A stretch of DNA of 64,000 nucleotides from Pseudomonas mucoides (GCF_015461845.1 NZ_JACOPW010000006.1:62001-126000); one strand, 5' to 3'. Positions 35,510 to 44,999 are shown, counted from the first letter of the stretch. A program made the numbers and translations. Notes: a model not told the origin generated them from the letters alone.

Positions 35510-38500
35510 TTGCCTAATGCCACCCCGCCAGTTCCCGTGAGCGCCCCCAGTCCTGCGACCGGCTCGCCCCTGCGCGGAACCTTGAAAGGCGCACTGGCCA
35601 CCCTCGTCCTGTTACTGCTCGCGCTGCTGTTCTGGCAGTTGCTGGATCAACTTCGCGAAACCCAGAAACACCAGCGCCAATACACCATCGATTACACCGC
35701 CGACCTGGCCGCGCAAATCAGCCTGAACATGGCGCTCAACGCCCAGATCGCCCTTAACCTGCTACCGATCGTCGAGCAACCGCAAAGTGCCGACGAACAA
35801 CAGGCGTTACTGCGCAAGCTGCAGCAGTCATTGCCCGAATTGCGCAGCCTGGCGTTGCTCAGTCCCTCCGGAAAGATTATCAGCGACAGTGCCACTGACA
35901 GTCAGGACGCCGACTACCTGAGTGAACTGGTGCGGCGCAGTCACGCCCAGGCGCACTATTTCAGTAATGCCGATGACGGCTCCATGGTGCATCTACTATT
36001 GCATCAGGCCAGCGGCAGCACGCGAGGCTATTGGGCCTTGCGCCTGACACCGACCTTTTTCTCGGCCCTGACCAAACAAAACGAAGCCGGCATCCGCCCG
36101 CTGTGGCTGGTGGAGAACCGCGTCAATCGCCAGATCATCAGCCGCGATGATGCATTGCCGTCAAGCACGCCAACCGTGCTGACGCCAGATGAACTGGCCA
36201 GCAGTGTGCTGACCGTTCCCCTGAGCAGCAGCGACTGGCAGTTGCGTGGGTTGTTCGATCGGCAGCGGGTGCTCGAAGACCTGCTGCCGGCCTTCATCGG
36301 CAAATGCCTGCTGGGCCTGGCGCTCTCGTTACTGCCCTTCATTGCGTTGCTGAACATGCGCCGGCGTCAACGCCAGGTGCATGAAGGCCGTCGACGTTAT
36401 CAGGACATTTTCGAAGGGACGGGAGTTGCCCTCTGTGTTCTCGATGTTTCCGGGCTCAAGAACGTTTTCGACAAGGCGCAGCTGAACAGCAGCGAACAAT
36501 TGCAGGCCTGGCTTGATAATCCGGAACAACGACGGCAACTGCTGCAGGAGCTGCGCATCACCGAGGTCAACCTGGTTGCCCTGCAACTGCTCAACGTCAA
36601 TTCCTGCGATCAAGCCTGGAACCTGCTGATCGACGGCAATCCGCTGGACGGCACCGCCATCGGCAATCAAGTGCTTGAAGCGGTGCTCAACCAGCAAAAC
36701 CAGCTGGAGCTGGAAATCAAATTGCAGGGCGCCAATGAGCGTGATCAGCATTTGTGGCTGGTTCTGCGCCTGCCGGCCGATCAGGACGACTATAAAGCGG
36801 TGATCCTGAGCATCACCGACATCACCAGCCGCAAGCTGATCGAGCTGTCGCTGCTGGAACGTGAAGGGTTCTGGTCCGATGTGGTGCGCACCGTGCCGGA
36901 TCACCTGTACGTGCAGGATGTGATCAGCCAGCGGATGATTTTCAGTAACCACCACCTGGGCCAGACCCTGGGTTACGACCGCACCGAACTGCATCAAATG
37001 GGTGAGTATTTCTGGGAAATCCTGCTGCACCCCGAAGACGCCGATTTCTACCACCGCTCCCGCCAGACCCAGCGCCAGGCGGGTTACAGTCAATTGATGC
37101 AGTGCCAGCTGCGCTTCCGTCATCGCGACGGCAAATGGCGGCGATTCGAGATTCGTGAACAGGCCCTGGCACGGGACAAGCACAATCAAGTCACGCGCAT
37201 CATTGGCGTGGCCAAGGACATCACCGACCAGATCGAAGCCAGCGAATCGTTGCGCGACAGCGAGCAGCGTTACCGGATGCTCGCCGAAAGCATCAGCGAC
37301 GTGATTTTCTCCACCGACAGCAAGCTGTCGCTCAACTACGTCAGCCCCTCGGTGCAAGCCGTGCTGAGTTATGACTCAGACTGGATCTTCCAGAACGGTT
37401 GGCAATCGATCGTCGCCAACCCGCAACAACTGACCGGCATCTTCACCCTGATGGACCGGGTCAGCAAAGCGCTGGATAAACCCGAGCAACTGGCGCTGTT
37501 GCGCAGCCAGGTGCAGACCCAACTGTTTCTGTTCGATTGCCTGCGGGCCGACGGTCGAAAGATTCCCATCGAGCTGCGGCTGGTGCTGGTCTGGGACGAA
37601 CACGGTGCCTTCGAAGGCGTGCTCGGTGTCGGTCGCGACATCAGCCAGCAGCGCCGGGCCGAGAAAGACCTGCGCATGGCGGCCACGGTATTTGAGCACT
37701 CGACCTCGGCGATCCTGATCACCGACCCGGCCGGTTACATCGTTCAGGCCAACGAAGCGTTCAGTCGCGTCAGTGGTTACGCCGTGGAACAGGTGCTCGA
37801 CCAGTTGCCGAACATCCTGACCGTCGACGAGCAGCAGGAAGCGCATCTGCGCTATGTGCTCAAGCAACTTCATCAAAACAGCACGTGGGAAGGTGAAGTC
37901 TGGCTCAAGCGCCGTAGCGGCGAACACTATCCGGCCTGGGTCGGTATCACGGCGGTACTCGATGACGAAGGCGACCTGGCCAGTTACGTGTGCTTCTTCA
38001 GCGACATCAGCGAACGCAAGGCCAGTGAGCAGCGGATTCACCGCCTCGCCTACTACGACGCCCTGACCCACCTGCCCAACCGCACGCTGTTCCAGGATCG
38101 CCTGCACACCGCGCTGCAATCGGCGGAACGACAGAAGTCGTGGGTGGTGCTGATGTTCCTCGACCTTGACCGTTTCAAACCGATCAACGACTCCCTCGGT
38201 CACGCCGCCGGCGACCGCATGCTCAAGGAAATGGCCACGCGCCTGCTCGGCTGCGTCGACGATGACGACACCGTGGCACGCATGGGCGGCGATGAATTCA
38301 CCTTGCTGCTGCAGCCGAAGGTCAACCGTGAAGTCGCGCTGAACCGGGCGATCCACGTGGCAGAACAGATTCTCGCCAGCCTGGTAAAACCCTTTGTGCT
38401 CGAAGGGCGCGAGTTCTTCGTCACGGCCAGTATCGGCATCGCCCTGAGCCCGCAGGACGGCAACGAACTCAGTCAGTTGATGAAGAACGCCGACACGGCG

Positions 38501-39358
38501 ATGTACCACGCCAAGGAACGCGGCAAGAATAATTTCCAGTTTTATCAGGCGGACATGAACGCCAGCGCCCTGGAACGCCTGGAGCTGGAAAGCGACTTGC
38601 GCCACGCGTTGGAACAGAACGAATTCGTGCTGTATTACCAACCGCAGTTCAGCGGCGATGGTAAACGCCTGACCGGTGCCGAAGCCTTGCTGCGCTGGCG
38701 TCATCCGCGACGCGGACTGGTGCCGCCGGGGGATTTCATTCCGGTGCTCGAAGAGCTCGGTCTGGTGGTGGATGTCGGCGACTGGGTGATCGCCGAAGCC
38801 TGCCGTCAGCTCAAGACCTGGCACCAGACCAAGGTCCGTGTGCCGAAGGTGTCGGTGAACATCTCGGCGCGGCAGTTCTCCGACGGCCAGCTGGGCACGC
38901 GGATCGCCACCATTCTCAGGGAAACCGGCCTGCCGCCGGCGTGCCTGGAGCTGGAACTGACCGAAAGTATCCTGATGCGCGAAGTCAGCGAAGCGATGCA
39001 GATACTCGCCGGGTTGAAGAACCTCGGCCTGAGCATTGCGGTCGACGACTTCGGCACCGGTTATTCATCGCTCAACTACCTCAAGCAATTCCCGATCGAT
39101 GTGCTGAAAATCGACCGCACCTTCGTCGATGGGCTGCCGTCGGGCGAACAGGATGCACAGATTGCCCGAGCGATCATCGCCATGGCCCACAGCCTGAACC
39201 TGGCGGTGATCGCCGAAGGCGTGGAAACCCATGAGCAACTCGAATTCCTGCGTGAGCATGGGTGCGATGAGGTTCAGGGGTATCTGTTCGGACGACCGAT
39301 GCCGGCCAATCGGTTTGAGGCGCAGTTCAGCAATGATGCGCTCTTCATGTTCGACTGA
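35510..39358 (+). CDS. morA: MorA-type membrane regulator with PAS, GGDEF and EAL domains
   Basis: Cyclic-di-GMP turnover protein of 1282 residues. It has an N-terminal membrane segment (ALATLVLLLLALLFWQLL, about residues 30-47), a periplasmic region, a second segment near residues 265-285 (LLGLALSLLPFIALL) and several PAS/PAC modules (about residues 295-840, e.g. ITDITSRKLIE, VAKDITDQIEA, GVGRDISQQRRA). A GGDEF domain with intact MGGDEF and an EAL domain with EALLRWRHP, ESILM and DDFGTGYSSL follow. Both domains look catalytically competent. The start is TTG at 35510 (AGGA 7 bases upstream); GTG at 35537 is the alternative. MorA restrains flagellar development in P. putida. The ettA-morA-glyA order agrees. 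Confidence 0.88.
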   Translation: MPNATPPVPVSAPSPATGSPLRGTLKGALATLVLLLLALLFWQLLDQLRETQKHQRQYTIDYTADLAAQISLNMALNAQIALNLLPIVEQPQSADEQQALLRKLQQSLPELRSLALLSPSGKIISDSATDSQDADYLSELVRRSHAQAHYFSNADDGSMVHLLLHQASGSTRGYWALRLTPTFFSALTKQNEAGIRPLWLVENRVNRQIISRDDALPSSTPTVLTPDELASSVLTVPLSSSDWQLRGLFDRQRVLEDLLPAFIGKCLLGLALSLLPFIALLNMRRRQRQVHEGRRRYQDIFEGTGVALCVLDVSGLKNVFDKAQLNSSEQLQAWLDNPEQRRQLLQELRITEVNLVALQLLNVNSCDQAWNLLIDGNPLDGTAIGNQVLEAVLNQQNQLELEIKLQGANERDQHLWLVLRLPADQDDYKAVILSITDITSRKLIELSLLEREGFWSDVVRTVPDHLYVQDVISQRMIFSNHHLGQTLGYDRTELHQMGEYFWEILLHPEDADFYHRSRQTQRQAGYSQLMQCQLRFRHRDGKWRRFEIREQALARDKHNQVTRIIGVAKDITDQIEASESLRDSEQRYRMLAESISDVIFSTDSKLSLNYVSPSVQAVLSYDSDWIFQNGWQSIVANPQQLTGIFTLMDRVSKALDKPEQLALLRSQVQTQLFLFDCLRADGRKIPIELRLVLVWDEHGAFEGVLGVGRDISQQRRAEKDLRMAATVFEHSTSAILITDPAGYIVQANEAFSRVSGYAVEQVLDQLPNILTVDEQQEAHLRYVLKQLHQNSTWEGEVWLKRRSGEHYPAWVGITAVLDDEGDLASYVCFFSDISERKASEQRIHRLAYYDALTHLPNRTLFQDRLHTALQSAERQKSWVVLMFLDLDRFKPINDSLGHAAGDRMLKEMATRLLGCVDDDDTVARMGGDEFTLLLQPKVNREVALNRAIHVAEQILASLVKPFVLEGREFFVTASIGIALSPQDGNELSQLMKNADTAMYHAKERGKNNFQFYQADMNASALERLELESDLRHALEQNEFVLYYQPQFSGDGKRLTGAEALLRWRHPRRGLVPPGDFIPVLEELGLVVDVGDWVIAEACRQLKTWHQTKVRVPKVSVNISARQFSDGQLGTRIATILRETGLPPACLELELTESILMREVSEAMQILAGLKNLGLSIAVDDFGTGYSSLNYLKQFPIDVLKIDRTFVDGLPSGEQDAQIARAIIAMAHSLNLAVIAEGVETHEQLEFLREHGCDEVQGYLFGRPMPANRFEAQFSNDALFMFD

Positions 39359-39381
39359 GATTTTGTGCGGCAGCGACCGGC

Positions 39382-39480
39382 CCTATCGCGAGCAAGTTCG
39401 CTCCCACAGGTTTTTGGGGTGTACACCCCCTTTGTGAACACCGCAGATCCACTGTCGGAGCGAGCTTGCTGGCGATGAGG
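39382..39480. repeat. REP pair, outward orientation
   Basis: CTATCGCGAGCAAGTTCGCT...CCCACAGG is followed after 41 bases by CTGTCGGAGCGAGCTTGCTG...GCGATGAGG. The order of the arms is the reverse of the standard REPIN in this window (GCGA ends outside, CCCAC ends inside). Confidence 0.8.
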
Positions 39481-39608
39481 CCAGCACGATCACCGCTGAT
39501 CCCGTCATGAAGCCCACTTGTCTGCGACATGATGTCCTTTCATATGCCATCTAAAAGCGGTTGGGTTAGAATGCCCCCCTTTTCTGCCCCCGATCCTTGA
39601 GGACCGCC

Positions 39609-40862
39609 ATGTTCAGCCGTGATTTGACTATTGCCAAGTACGACGCCGATCTTTTTGCCGCCATGGAGCAAGAAGCTCAGCGCCAGGAAGAACACATCGA
39701 GCTGATCGCTTCGGAAAACTACACCAGCCCAGCGGTGATGGAGGCTCAAGGCTCGGTACTGACCAACAAGTACGCCGAAGGCTACCCGGGCAAGCGCTAC
39801 TACGGTGGTTGCGAGTTCGTCGACGTCGTCGAGCAGCTTGCAATTGATCGTGCCAAGGAACTGTTCGGCGCCGATTACGCCAACGTTCAACCGCACGCCG
39901 GTTCCCAAGCCAACAGCGCCGTTTACCTGGCCCTGCTGTCGGCTGGCGACACCATCCTGGGCATGAGCCTGGCCCACGGTGGTCACCTGACCCACGGTGC
40001 CAGCGTTTCATCCTCCGGCAAACTGTACAACGCCATCCAGTACGGCATCGACGCCAACGGCCTGATCGACTACGACGAAGTCGAGCGTCTGGCGGTTGAG
40101 CACAAGCCGAAAATGATCGTGGCCGGTTTCTCTGCCTACTCGCAGATTCTTGACTTCCCACGCTTCCGCGAAATCGCTGACAAAGTCGGTGCTTACCTGT
40201 TCGTCGACATGGCCCACGTGGCCGGTTTGGTCGCCGCTGGCGTCTACCCGAACCCGGTGCCATTCGCTGACGTCGTGACCACCACCACGCACAAGACCCT
40301 GCGCGGTCCACGTGGCGGCCTGATCCTGGCTCGCGCCAACGCCGACATCGAGAAAAAGCTGAACTCCGCGGTATTCCCGGGCGCCCAGGGTGGCCCGCTG
40401 GAGCACGTGATCGCCGCTAAAGCGATCTGCTTCAAGGAAGCGCTGCAGCCTGAGTTCAAGACCTACCAGCAACAAGTGGTGAAAAACGCCAAGGCCATGG
40501 CCGGCGTATTCATCGAGCGCGGTTTCGACGTGGTATCGGGCGGTACTGAAAACCACCTGTTCCTGCTGTCGCTGATCAAGCAGGAAATCTCCGGTAAAGA
40601 CGCTGACGCCGCTCTGGGCAAGGCGTTCATCACCGTGAACAAGAACTCCGTGCCAAACGACCCTCGCTCCCCGTTCGTCACCTCCGGCCTGCGCTTCGGC
40701 ACTCCGGCGGTAACCACTCGCGGCTTCAAGGAAGCCGAGTGCAAGGAACTGGCTGGCTGGATCTGCGACATCCTGGCTGACCTGAACAACGAAGCGGTGA
40801 TCGACGCCGTTCGTGAGAAGGTCAAGGCCATCTGCAAGAAACTGCCGGTGTACGGCGCTTAA
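39609..40862 (+). CDS. glyA: Serine hydroxymethyltransferase
   Basis: PLP enzyme of 417 residues interconverting serine and glycine with tetrahydrofolate, the main one-carbon source. MFSRDLTIAKYDADLFAAMEQE is the start; a TTG four codons upstream is ignored. The PLP lysine lies in TTTHKTLRGPRGG, with the motifs ENYTSPAVMEAQGS, GYPGKRYYGGCEFVD and HGGHLTHG. Upstream no glycine riboswitch was recognised. Pseudomonads have more than one glyA; the neighbour morA indicates the copy corresponding to PA4602. Confidence 0.96.
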   Translation: MFSRDLTIAKYDADLFAAMEQEAQRQEEHIELIASENYTSPAVMEAQGSVLTNKYAEGYPGKRYYGGCEFVDVVEQLAIDRAKELFGADYANVQPHAGSQANSAVYLALLSAGDTILGMSLAHGGHLTHGASVSSSGKLYNAIQYGIDANGLIDYDEVERLAVEHKPKMIVAGFSAYSQILDFPRFREIADKVGAYLFVDMAHVAGLVAAGVYPNPVPFADVVTTTTHKTLRGPRGGLILARANADIEKKLNSAVFPGAQGGPLEHVIAAKAICFKEALQPEFKTYQQQVVKNAKAMAGVFIERGFDVVSGGTENHLFLLSLIKQEISGKDADAALGKAFITVNKNSVPNDPRSPFVTSGLRFGTPAVTTRGFKEAECKELAGWICDILADLNNEAVIDAVREKVKAICKKLPVYGA

Positions 40863-40886
40863 TTGCACCGCTAGACCAGCAACATG

Positions 40887-40918
40887 AAAAACCGGCCAGA
40901 GATGGCCGGTTTTTTTTT
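40887..40918 (+). terminator. Rho-independent terminator of glyA
   Basis: Stem ACCGGCCA / TGGCCGGT around GAGA, followed by nine T. Confidence 0.92.
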
Positions 40919-40972
40919 CACCTGTGATTTTTTCGAGGGTCGAAAAGGCTCAAGATCGGGGCATTCCGCGCA

Positions 40973-40987
40973 ACTGGTAAGACCGGT
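40973..40987. promoter_or_regulatory. FadR-type GntR operator 1 upstream of the dicarboxylate transporter
   Basis: ACTGGTAAGACCGGT. It fits the general T-GGT-nn-(n)ACC-A pattern bound by FadR-subfamily GntR regulators (PdhR, LldR, FadR). It lies 166 bases before the transporter start. Confidence 0.55.
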
Positions 40988-41057
40988 CATGCCACTGATG
41001 CAATTTCTGCTTGCGACCACCTAAAACCTGCGTCTAGACTGCGCCTGCACTGGACAT

Positions 41058-41072
41058 ACCGGTAAGACCACA
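41058..41072. promoter_or_regulatory. FadR-type GntR operator 2 upstream of the dicarboxylate transporter
   Basis: ACCGGTAAGACCACA shares the 9-base core GGTAAGACC with operator 1. The centres are 85 bases apart. A FadR-type regulator gene follows the transporter, which is the likely ligand. Confidence 0.55.
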
Positions 41073-41138
41073 ATAATTAAGTCCTGAATCTGATGCGCCT
41101 CGCGCACGGCAGCCAGGACACCGACCAGGATTCCTCCC

Positions 41139-42452
41139 ATGCTCAGATGGTGCTCGCGTTCAATCTTCCTTCAAGTGGTTCTCGGACTGGTGCTCGGCAT
41201 CGTCTGCGGGCTGACCCTTCCCGAATACTCCGCCCAGCTCAAACCCCTCGGCGACGGTTTCATCAAGCTGATCAAGATGCTCATTGGCCTGATCGTGTTT
41301 TGTGTGGTGGTCAGCGGCATCAGCGGTGCCGGCGATCTGAAGAAGGTCGGGCGCATTGGCCTCAAATCGGTGATTTACTTTGAAGTGTTGACCACCATCG
41401 CCTTGGTGATCGGCCTGGTCTTCGCCTTCAGCACCGGCATCGGCAGTGGCGCGAACATTCATCTGGATCAGCTCTCTGCTGCCGACATGGGTGACATCGC
41501 CCAGCGCGGCCAGCACATGCACACCACCACGCAATTCCTGATGGACCTGATCCCGACCTCGGTGATTGGCGCCTTCGCCGACAACAACATCCTGCAGGTG
41601 CTGCTGTTTTCGGTGCTGTTCGGCAGCGCGTTGAACCTGGTGGGCGAAGCGGCCTCGGGCATCTCCCGACTGATCAATGAACTGAGCCACGTCATTTTCC
41701 GCATCATGGGCATGATCGTGCGCCTGGCGCCGATCGGCGTGTTCGGCGCAATAGCCTTCACCACCAGCAAATATGGCCTGGATTCGCTGCAGCATCTGGG
41801 CAGCCTGGTCGGCCTGTTTTACCTGACGTGCGCCGCTTTTGTGTCGCTGATCCTCGGCCTGGTGATGCGCCTGTCCGGCCTGCGTATGTGGCCGCTGCTC
41901 AAGTACCTGCGCGAAGAACTGCTGATCGTCATGGGCACCGCTTCGTCAGACGCCGTGTTGCCGCAAATCATGCGCAAGCTTGAGCATCTGGGCATCGGCA
42001 GCTCGACGGTCGGGCTGGTGATTCCGACCGGTTACTCGTTCAACCTCGACGGTTTCTCGATTTACCTGACCCTCGCCATCGTGTTCATCGCCAACGCCAC
42101 CGGTACGCCGCTGGCCATGACCGACTTGCTCACGATTCTGCTGGTGTCCTTGATCACGTCCAAAGGCGCCCACGGTATTCCCGGCTCGGCGCTGGTGATT
42201 CTCGCGGCCACCCTGACAGCGATCCCGGCGATTCCGGTGGTTGGCCTGGTGTTGGTGCTCGCGGTGGACTGGTTCATGGGCATCGGCCGGGCGCTGACCA
42301 ACCTGATCGGCAACTGCGTTGCCACCGTGGCCATCGCCCGCTGGGAGAAAGACATAGACATCCAGCGCGCGAACAAGGTGCTTTCCGGTCAGGTGGGTTA
42401 TACCTTCCAGCCGAGAAAACCGGTCGCGCCGGCGCACCAGCAGGAATTTTGA
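41139..42452 (+). CDS. Dicarboxylate/amino acid:cation symporter (DctA-like)
   Basis: DAACS-family inner-membrane carrier of 437 residues. The N-terminal LKPLGDGFIKLIKMLIGLIVF, TSKGAHGIPGSALVILAATL and GYSFNLDGFSIYLTLAIVFIANATG blocks match DctA-type transporters of C4-dicarboxylates more than glutamate carriers. The substrate is not determined. The N-terminus is short (MLRWCSRSIFLQ), with AGGA 8 bases upstream. The two downstream GntR genes and the operators upstream suggest inducible uptake of an organic acid. This is not necessarily the main DctA of the organism, so I give no symbol. Confidence 0.85.
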   Translation: MLRWCSRSIFLQVVLGLVLGIVCGLTLPEYSAQLKPLGDGFIKLIKMLIGLIVFCVVVSGISGAGDLKKVGRIGLKSVIYFEVLTTIALVIGLVFAFSTGIGSGANIHLDQLSAADMGDIAQRGQHMHTTTQFLMDLIPTSVIGAFADNNILQVLLFSVLFGSALNLVGEAASGISRLINELSHVIFRIMGMIVRLAPIGVFGAIAFTTSKYGLDSLQHLGSLVGLFYLTCAAFVSLILGLVMRLSGLRMWPLLKYLREELLIVMGTASSDAVLPQIMRKLEHLGIGSSTVGLVIPTGYSFNLDGFSIYLTLAIVFIANATGTPLAMTDLLTILLVSLITSKGAHGIPGSALVILAATLTAIPAIPVVGLVLVLAVDWFMGIGRALTNLIGNCVATVAIARWEKDIDIQRANKVLSGQVGYTFQPRKPVAPAHQQEF

Positions 42453-42459
42453 ATCAAGT

Positions 42460-42484
42460 GGGAGCCTGCCAGACGGCGGGCTCC
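42460..42484 (+). terminator. Hairpin after the dicarboxylate transporter
   Basis: GGGAGCCTGCC-AGAC-GGCGGGCTCCC, with one mismatched pair and only a weak T tract (CTGCCTTTAT). It may attenuate readthrough into the regulator gene or protect the transporter mRNA. Confidence 0.5.
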
Positions 42485-42497
42485 CCTGCCTTTATCC

Positions 42498-43214
42498 ATG
42501 GAGCAAACCGTGATTACCACTTCAACGGTCGTCAATTCAGTCGTAGAAAAACTTCGGGCCGCACTGGCCCGTGGTCAGTGGCGCTCCGGCGAGATGTTGC
42601 CGGGCCAGCGTGAACTGGCCGAACAACTGGGCATCAGCCGTCCGAGCCTGCGCGAAGCCGTGATCGTGCTGGAAACCCTCGGTCTGGTGCGCTCGATGCC
42701 GGGCAAAGGCGTGGTGGTGCTCGACGCCCACCTCGGCGACAGCCAAAGCCACGACAGCGCAGTGGCCGGCGCGAGCCTGGAAGACGTGCTGCAGCTGCGC
42801 TACACCCTTGAGCCGTTCATCGTCGGTCTGGTGGCGCAGTCGATCAGCAGCAAGGAAGTCGGGCAACTGCGCCTGACCCTGATGGACATGCGCGAAGCGC
42901 TGGAAGCCAACGACGCCGAGGCCGGGGTCAACGCCTACATCGCCTTCCACGAAGAATTGTTCACGCTGACGTCCAATCCGATTTTCCAGAGCGTGGTGCA
43001 GCAGACCAGTAACGCACTCAAGCAAAGCGCGCAAGTGCTGCGCAACTCGCCGGAACACCTGGCCGAGCGCTTGGAAGAAAACGAAGCCGTGGTGCGCGCC
43101 ATCCGTAGCAAGAACAGCGCCCAGGCCAGTGCCGAAATGCGTCGGCACATCCTTCGCGAAGGACGGCGAATGGGCATCGAATTGAACATACCGGAAGACA
43201 ACCTCGGCAGTTAA
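42498..43214 (+). CDS. GntR/FadR-family transcriptional regulator (FCD)
   Basis: Regulator of 238 residues. The N-terminal winged helix is RSGEMLPGQRELAEQLGISRPSLREAVIVL, with VRSMPGKGVVVL as the wing. The C-terminal FCD effector domain contains YTLEPFIVGLVAQ and FHEELFTLTSNPIF; the His lies in a metal/ligand-binding helix. The ATG is at 42498, but GTG at 42510 has a GGAG 6 bases upstream and is a credible start (234 residues). It is the best candidate to bind the two operators before the transporter. Confidence 0.85.
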   Translation: MEQTVITTSTVVNSVVEKLRAALARGQWRSGEMLPGQRELAEQLGISRPSLREAVIVLETLGLVRSMPGKGVVVLDAHLGDSQSHDSAVAGASLEDVLQLRYTLEPFIVGLVAQSISSKEVGQLRLTLMDMREALEANDAEAGVNAYIAFHEELFTLTSNPIFQSVVQQTSNALKQSAQVLRNSPEHLAERLEENEAVVRAIRSKNSAQASAEMRRHILREGRRMGIELNIPEDNLGS

Positions 43215-43238
43215 AACCATTGGAACCGGAGACCGGCC

Positions 43239-43928
43239 ATGAACAGCTTCGCTTCACCGCAGACGCTTGTTGCCCTGCCCTTTCCCAACCGGGAGGAGAA
43301 TCTGTATTCACGGGTTTTCGATGCGATTCTCGAACAGCGCCTTGATGCGGGCAGTCGTTTTACCGAAGAAAGCCTGGCGCAGATGTTCAACGCTCGACGC
43401 GGTGATATCCGGGGCGTGCTGACGCGATTGGCTCATCAGCAGATCATCGTCCTTCGGGCAAATCATCGGCCCCGTGTCGCTGCGCTCGATGTCGAGCAGG
43501 TCCGGCAAACGCTGCATGCACGGCGGCTGGCCGAGATCACGCTGGTGCGGTTGGCCTGTCAGCACCCGTGCCCGCACGCGTTAAAACGCCTGGGAGCGTT
43601 GATCGACAGCGAGCGCGAAAGTACCCAGCGTGGTTCGGCGATTCGGTTGTCGGGGGAGTTTCATTTACAACTGGCGAAAATGGCGGGGAATGCTCCTTTG
43701 GCGCATTTTCTGGACAGTCTGGTGCCGCTGACTGCGTTGGCCGTTGCGCAGTTTGATGGCTGGCTGGAGGGTTATTGCGATTGGCAGGTGCATCAGCGGG
43801 TTTTGACGGCGGTGGAGCGTGGCGATGAGGAGATGGCGGTCGCCTTGCTGAATCAGCATCTGGATCATTTGGGAGCGGTGTTGCTGAGCTCTGGGCCGAC
43901 TCTCAGCCAGAATCGTGTTGCCGGGTAA
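43239..43928 (+). CDS. Second GntR-family regulator (FCD)
   Basis: Regulator of 229 residues. The winged helix is poorer than in its neighbour: GSRFTEESLAQMFNARRGDIRGVLTRLAHQQIIVLRANHRPRVAAL. The FCD domain includes LHARRLAEITLVRLAC, GEFHLQLAKMAGNAPLAHFL and VLTAVERGDEEMAVALLNQHLDHL, with the three His-type positions of VanR-like FCD domains. CGGAG precedes the ATG. It is 24 bases after the first regulator, probably in the same transcript. The function is unknown. The two regulators differ in subfamily (FadR-type against VanR-type), so they are not a simple duplication. Confidence 0.82.
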   Translation: MNSFASPQTLVALPFPNREENLYSRVFDAILEQRLDAGSRFTEESLAQMFNARRGDIRGVLTRLAHQQIIVLRANHRPRVAALDVEQVRQTLHARRLAEITLVRLACQHPCPHALKRLGALIDSERESTQRGSAIRLSGEFHLQLAKMAGNAPLAHFLDSLVPLTALAVAQFDGWLEGYCDWQVHQRVLTAVERGDEEMAVALLNQHLDHLGAVLLSSGPTLSQNRVAG

Positions 43929-43929
43929 A

Positions 43930-44004
43930 TCGCCATCGCGAGCAGGCTCACGCCTACAATTGGAATGCATTCCCCTGTAGAAGTGAGCCTGCTCGCGAAG
44001 AGGC
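43930..44004. repeat. REP pair, outward orientation
   Basis: CGCCATCGCGAGCAGGCTCACGCCTACA, 15 bases, then CTGTAGAAGTGAGCCTGCTCGCGAAGAGG (arms quoted in short). Like the copy at 39382, the arms face outward, and the spacer is very short. Confidence 0.8.
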
Positions 44005-44024
44005 TCTTTCAGCCACCGAAAATA

Positions 44025-44999
44025 TCAGGGCTGCGCCGCCACCCGCGCAAATCCCTCACGAATCTTCTCTTCCGGCAAATCATCGGCAATAAACACGATC
44101 ACGCTTTCCCGCGCCTCGCCCTCTGCCCATTCCGTGTCCCAGTCGAATCCGTACAACTTCAGGACACCCTGGAACACCATGCGTCGCGGCTCGCCAGCAA
44201 TGTTCAACACGCCTTTGTAGCGCAGCAACTGCTTGCCGTGATCCTCCAGCAGCTCATTCATGAACTCGCTGAGTTTGTCGATATCCAGTGGCTGGTCGGT
44301 GCGCAGCACCAGGCTGGAGATGCGGTCGATGGACGGCGCTTTGCTCACCGGACGCAAACTCACGCCACCGCCGAGGTCGGCATTCAGGTTAAAACCACGC
44401 ACGTCGAGCAATTCGGCCAGGTCGATCTGGCCGTGATCGACCACGCGGATCGGTGCACGCCGGTTGATGCGGGTCAGACGCTCACTCAATGCGGTGAACG
44501 TCGGCTCGTCCACCAGATCGCGTTTGCTCACCAGCAAGCGGTCGGCGAAACCGATTTGCGCCTGGGCGATGGTTTGGGTCAGGTGAGTCTCGGCGTGCGC
44601 CGCGTCCACCAGGGTGATGATGCCGTCGAGGATGTAGCGCTCGCGCAGCTCTTCATCGATGAAGAAGGTTTGCGCCACCGGCGCCGGATCGGCCAGCCCG
44701 GTGCATTCGATCACCAGACGGTCGAAGGCGATGTCGCCGCTGTCCAGGCGTTCGAGCAACAGGTACAGCGCTTTGGTGAGGTCGGTGTGGATGGTGCAGC
44801 AGACACAGCCGTTGGACAGCGTCATGACTTGTACCGGCTCGTCGCCCAACAGCTGGGTGTCGATACCGGCATCACTGAATTCGTTTTCGATCACGGCGAT
44901 TTTCAGCCCGTGCTCGGCTTTGAGCAGGTGGCGCAACAGCGTGGTCTTGCCAGCGCCGAGGAAGCCGCTGAGGATTGTTACCGGGATGGGAGAGGACAA
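44025..44999 (-). CDS. yjiA: COG0523-family GTPase/metallochaperone YjiA
   Basis: GTP-binding protein of 324 residues with G1 motif GFLGAGKTTLL, the metal-binding CxCC motif NGCVCCTI, ECTGLADPAP (G3 region) and SKRDLVD. The CobW C-terminal domain (LRTDQPLDIDKLSEFM...) covers the last 100 residues. It starts at a TTG (44999); no ATG or GTG is better placed, and AGGAG lies 7-11 bases upstream. It sits behind btsT/cstA and yjiX, the arrangement of E. coli btsT-yjiX-yjiA, which supports YjiA rather than a zinc-starvation ZigA. No Zur box was noticed. Confidence 0.87.
   Translation of the reverse strand: MSSPIPVTILSGFLGAGKTTLLRHLLKAEHGLKIAVIENEFSDAGIDTQLLGDEPVQVMTLSNGCVCCTIHTDLTKALYLLLERLDSGDIAFDRLVIECTGLADPAPVAQTFFIDEELRERYILDGIITLVDAAHAETHLTQTIAQAQIGFADRLLVSKRDLVDEPTFTALSERLTRINRRAPIRVVDHGQIDLAELLDVRGFNLNADLGGGVSLRPVSKAPSIDRISSLVLRTDQPLDIDKLSEFMNELLEDHGKQLLRYKGVLNIAGEPRRMVFQGVLKLYGFDWDTEWAEGEARESVIVFIADDLPEEKIREGFARVAAQP

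Noticed and set aside
39481..39608. Glycine riboswitch before glyA
   Set aside because: The leader is only about 130 bases after the REP pair, and no glycine aptamer motif was seen.
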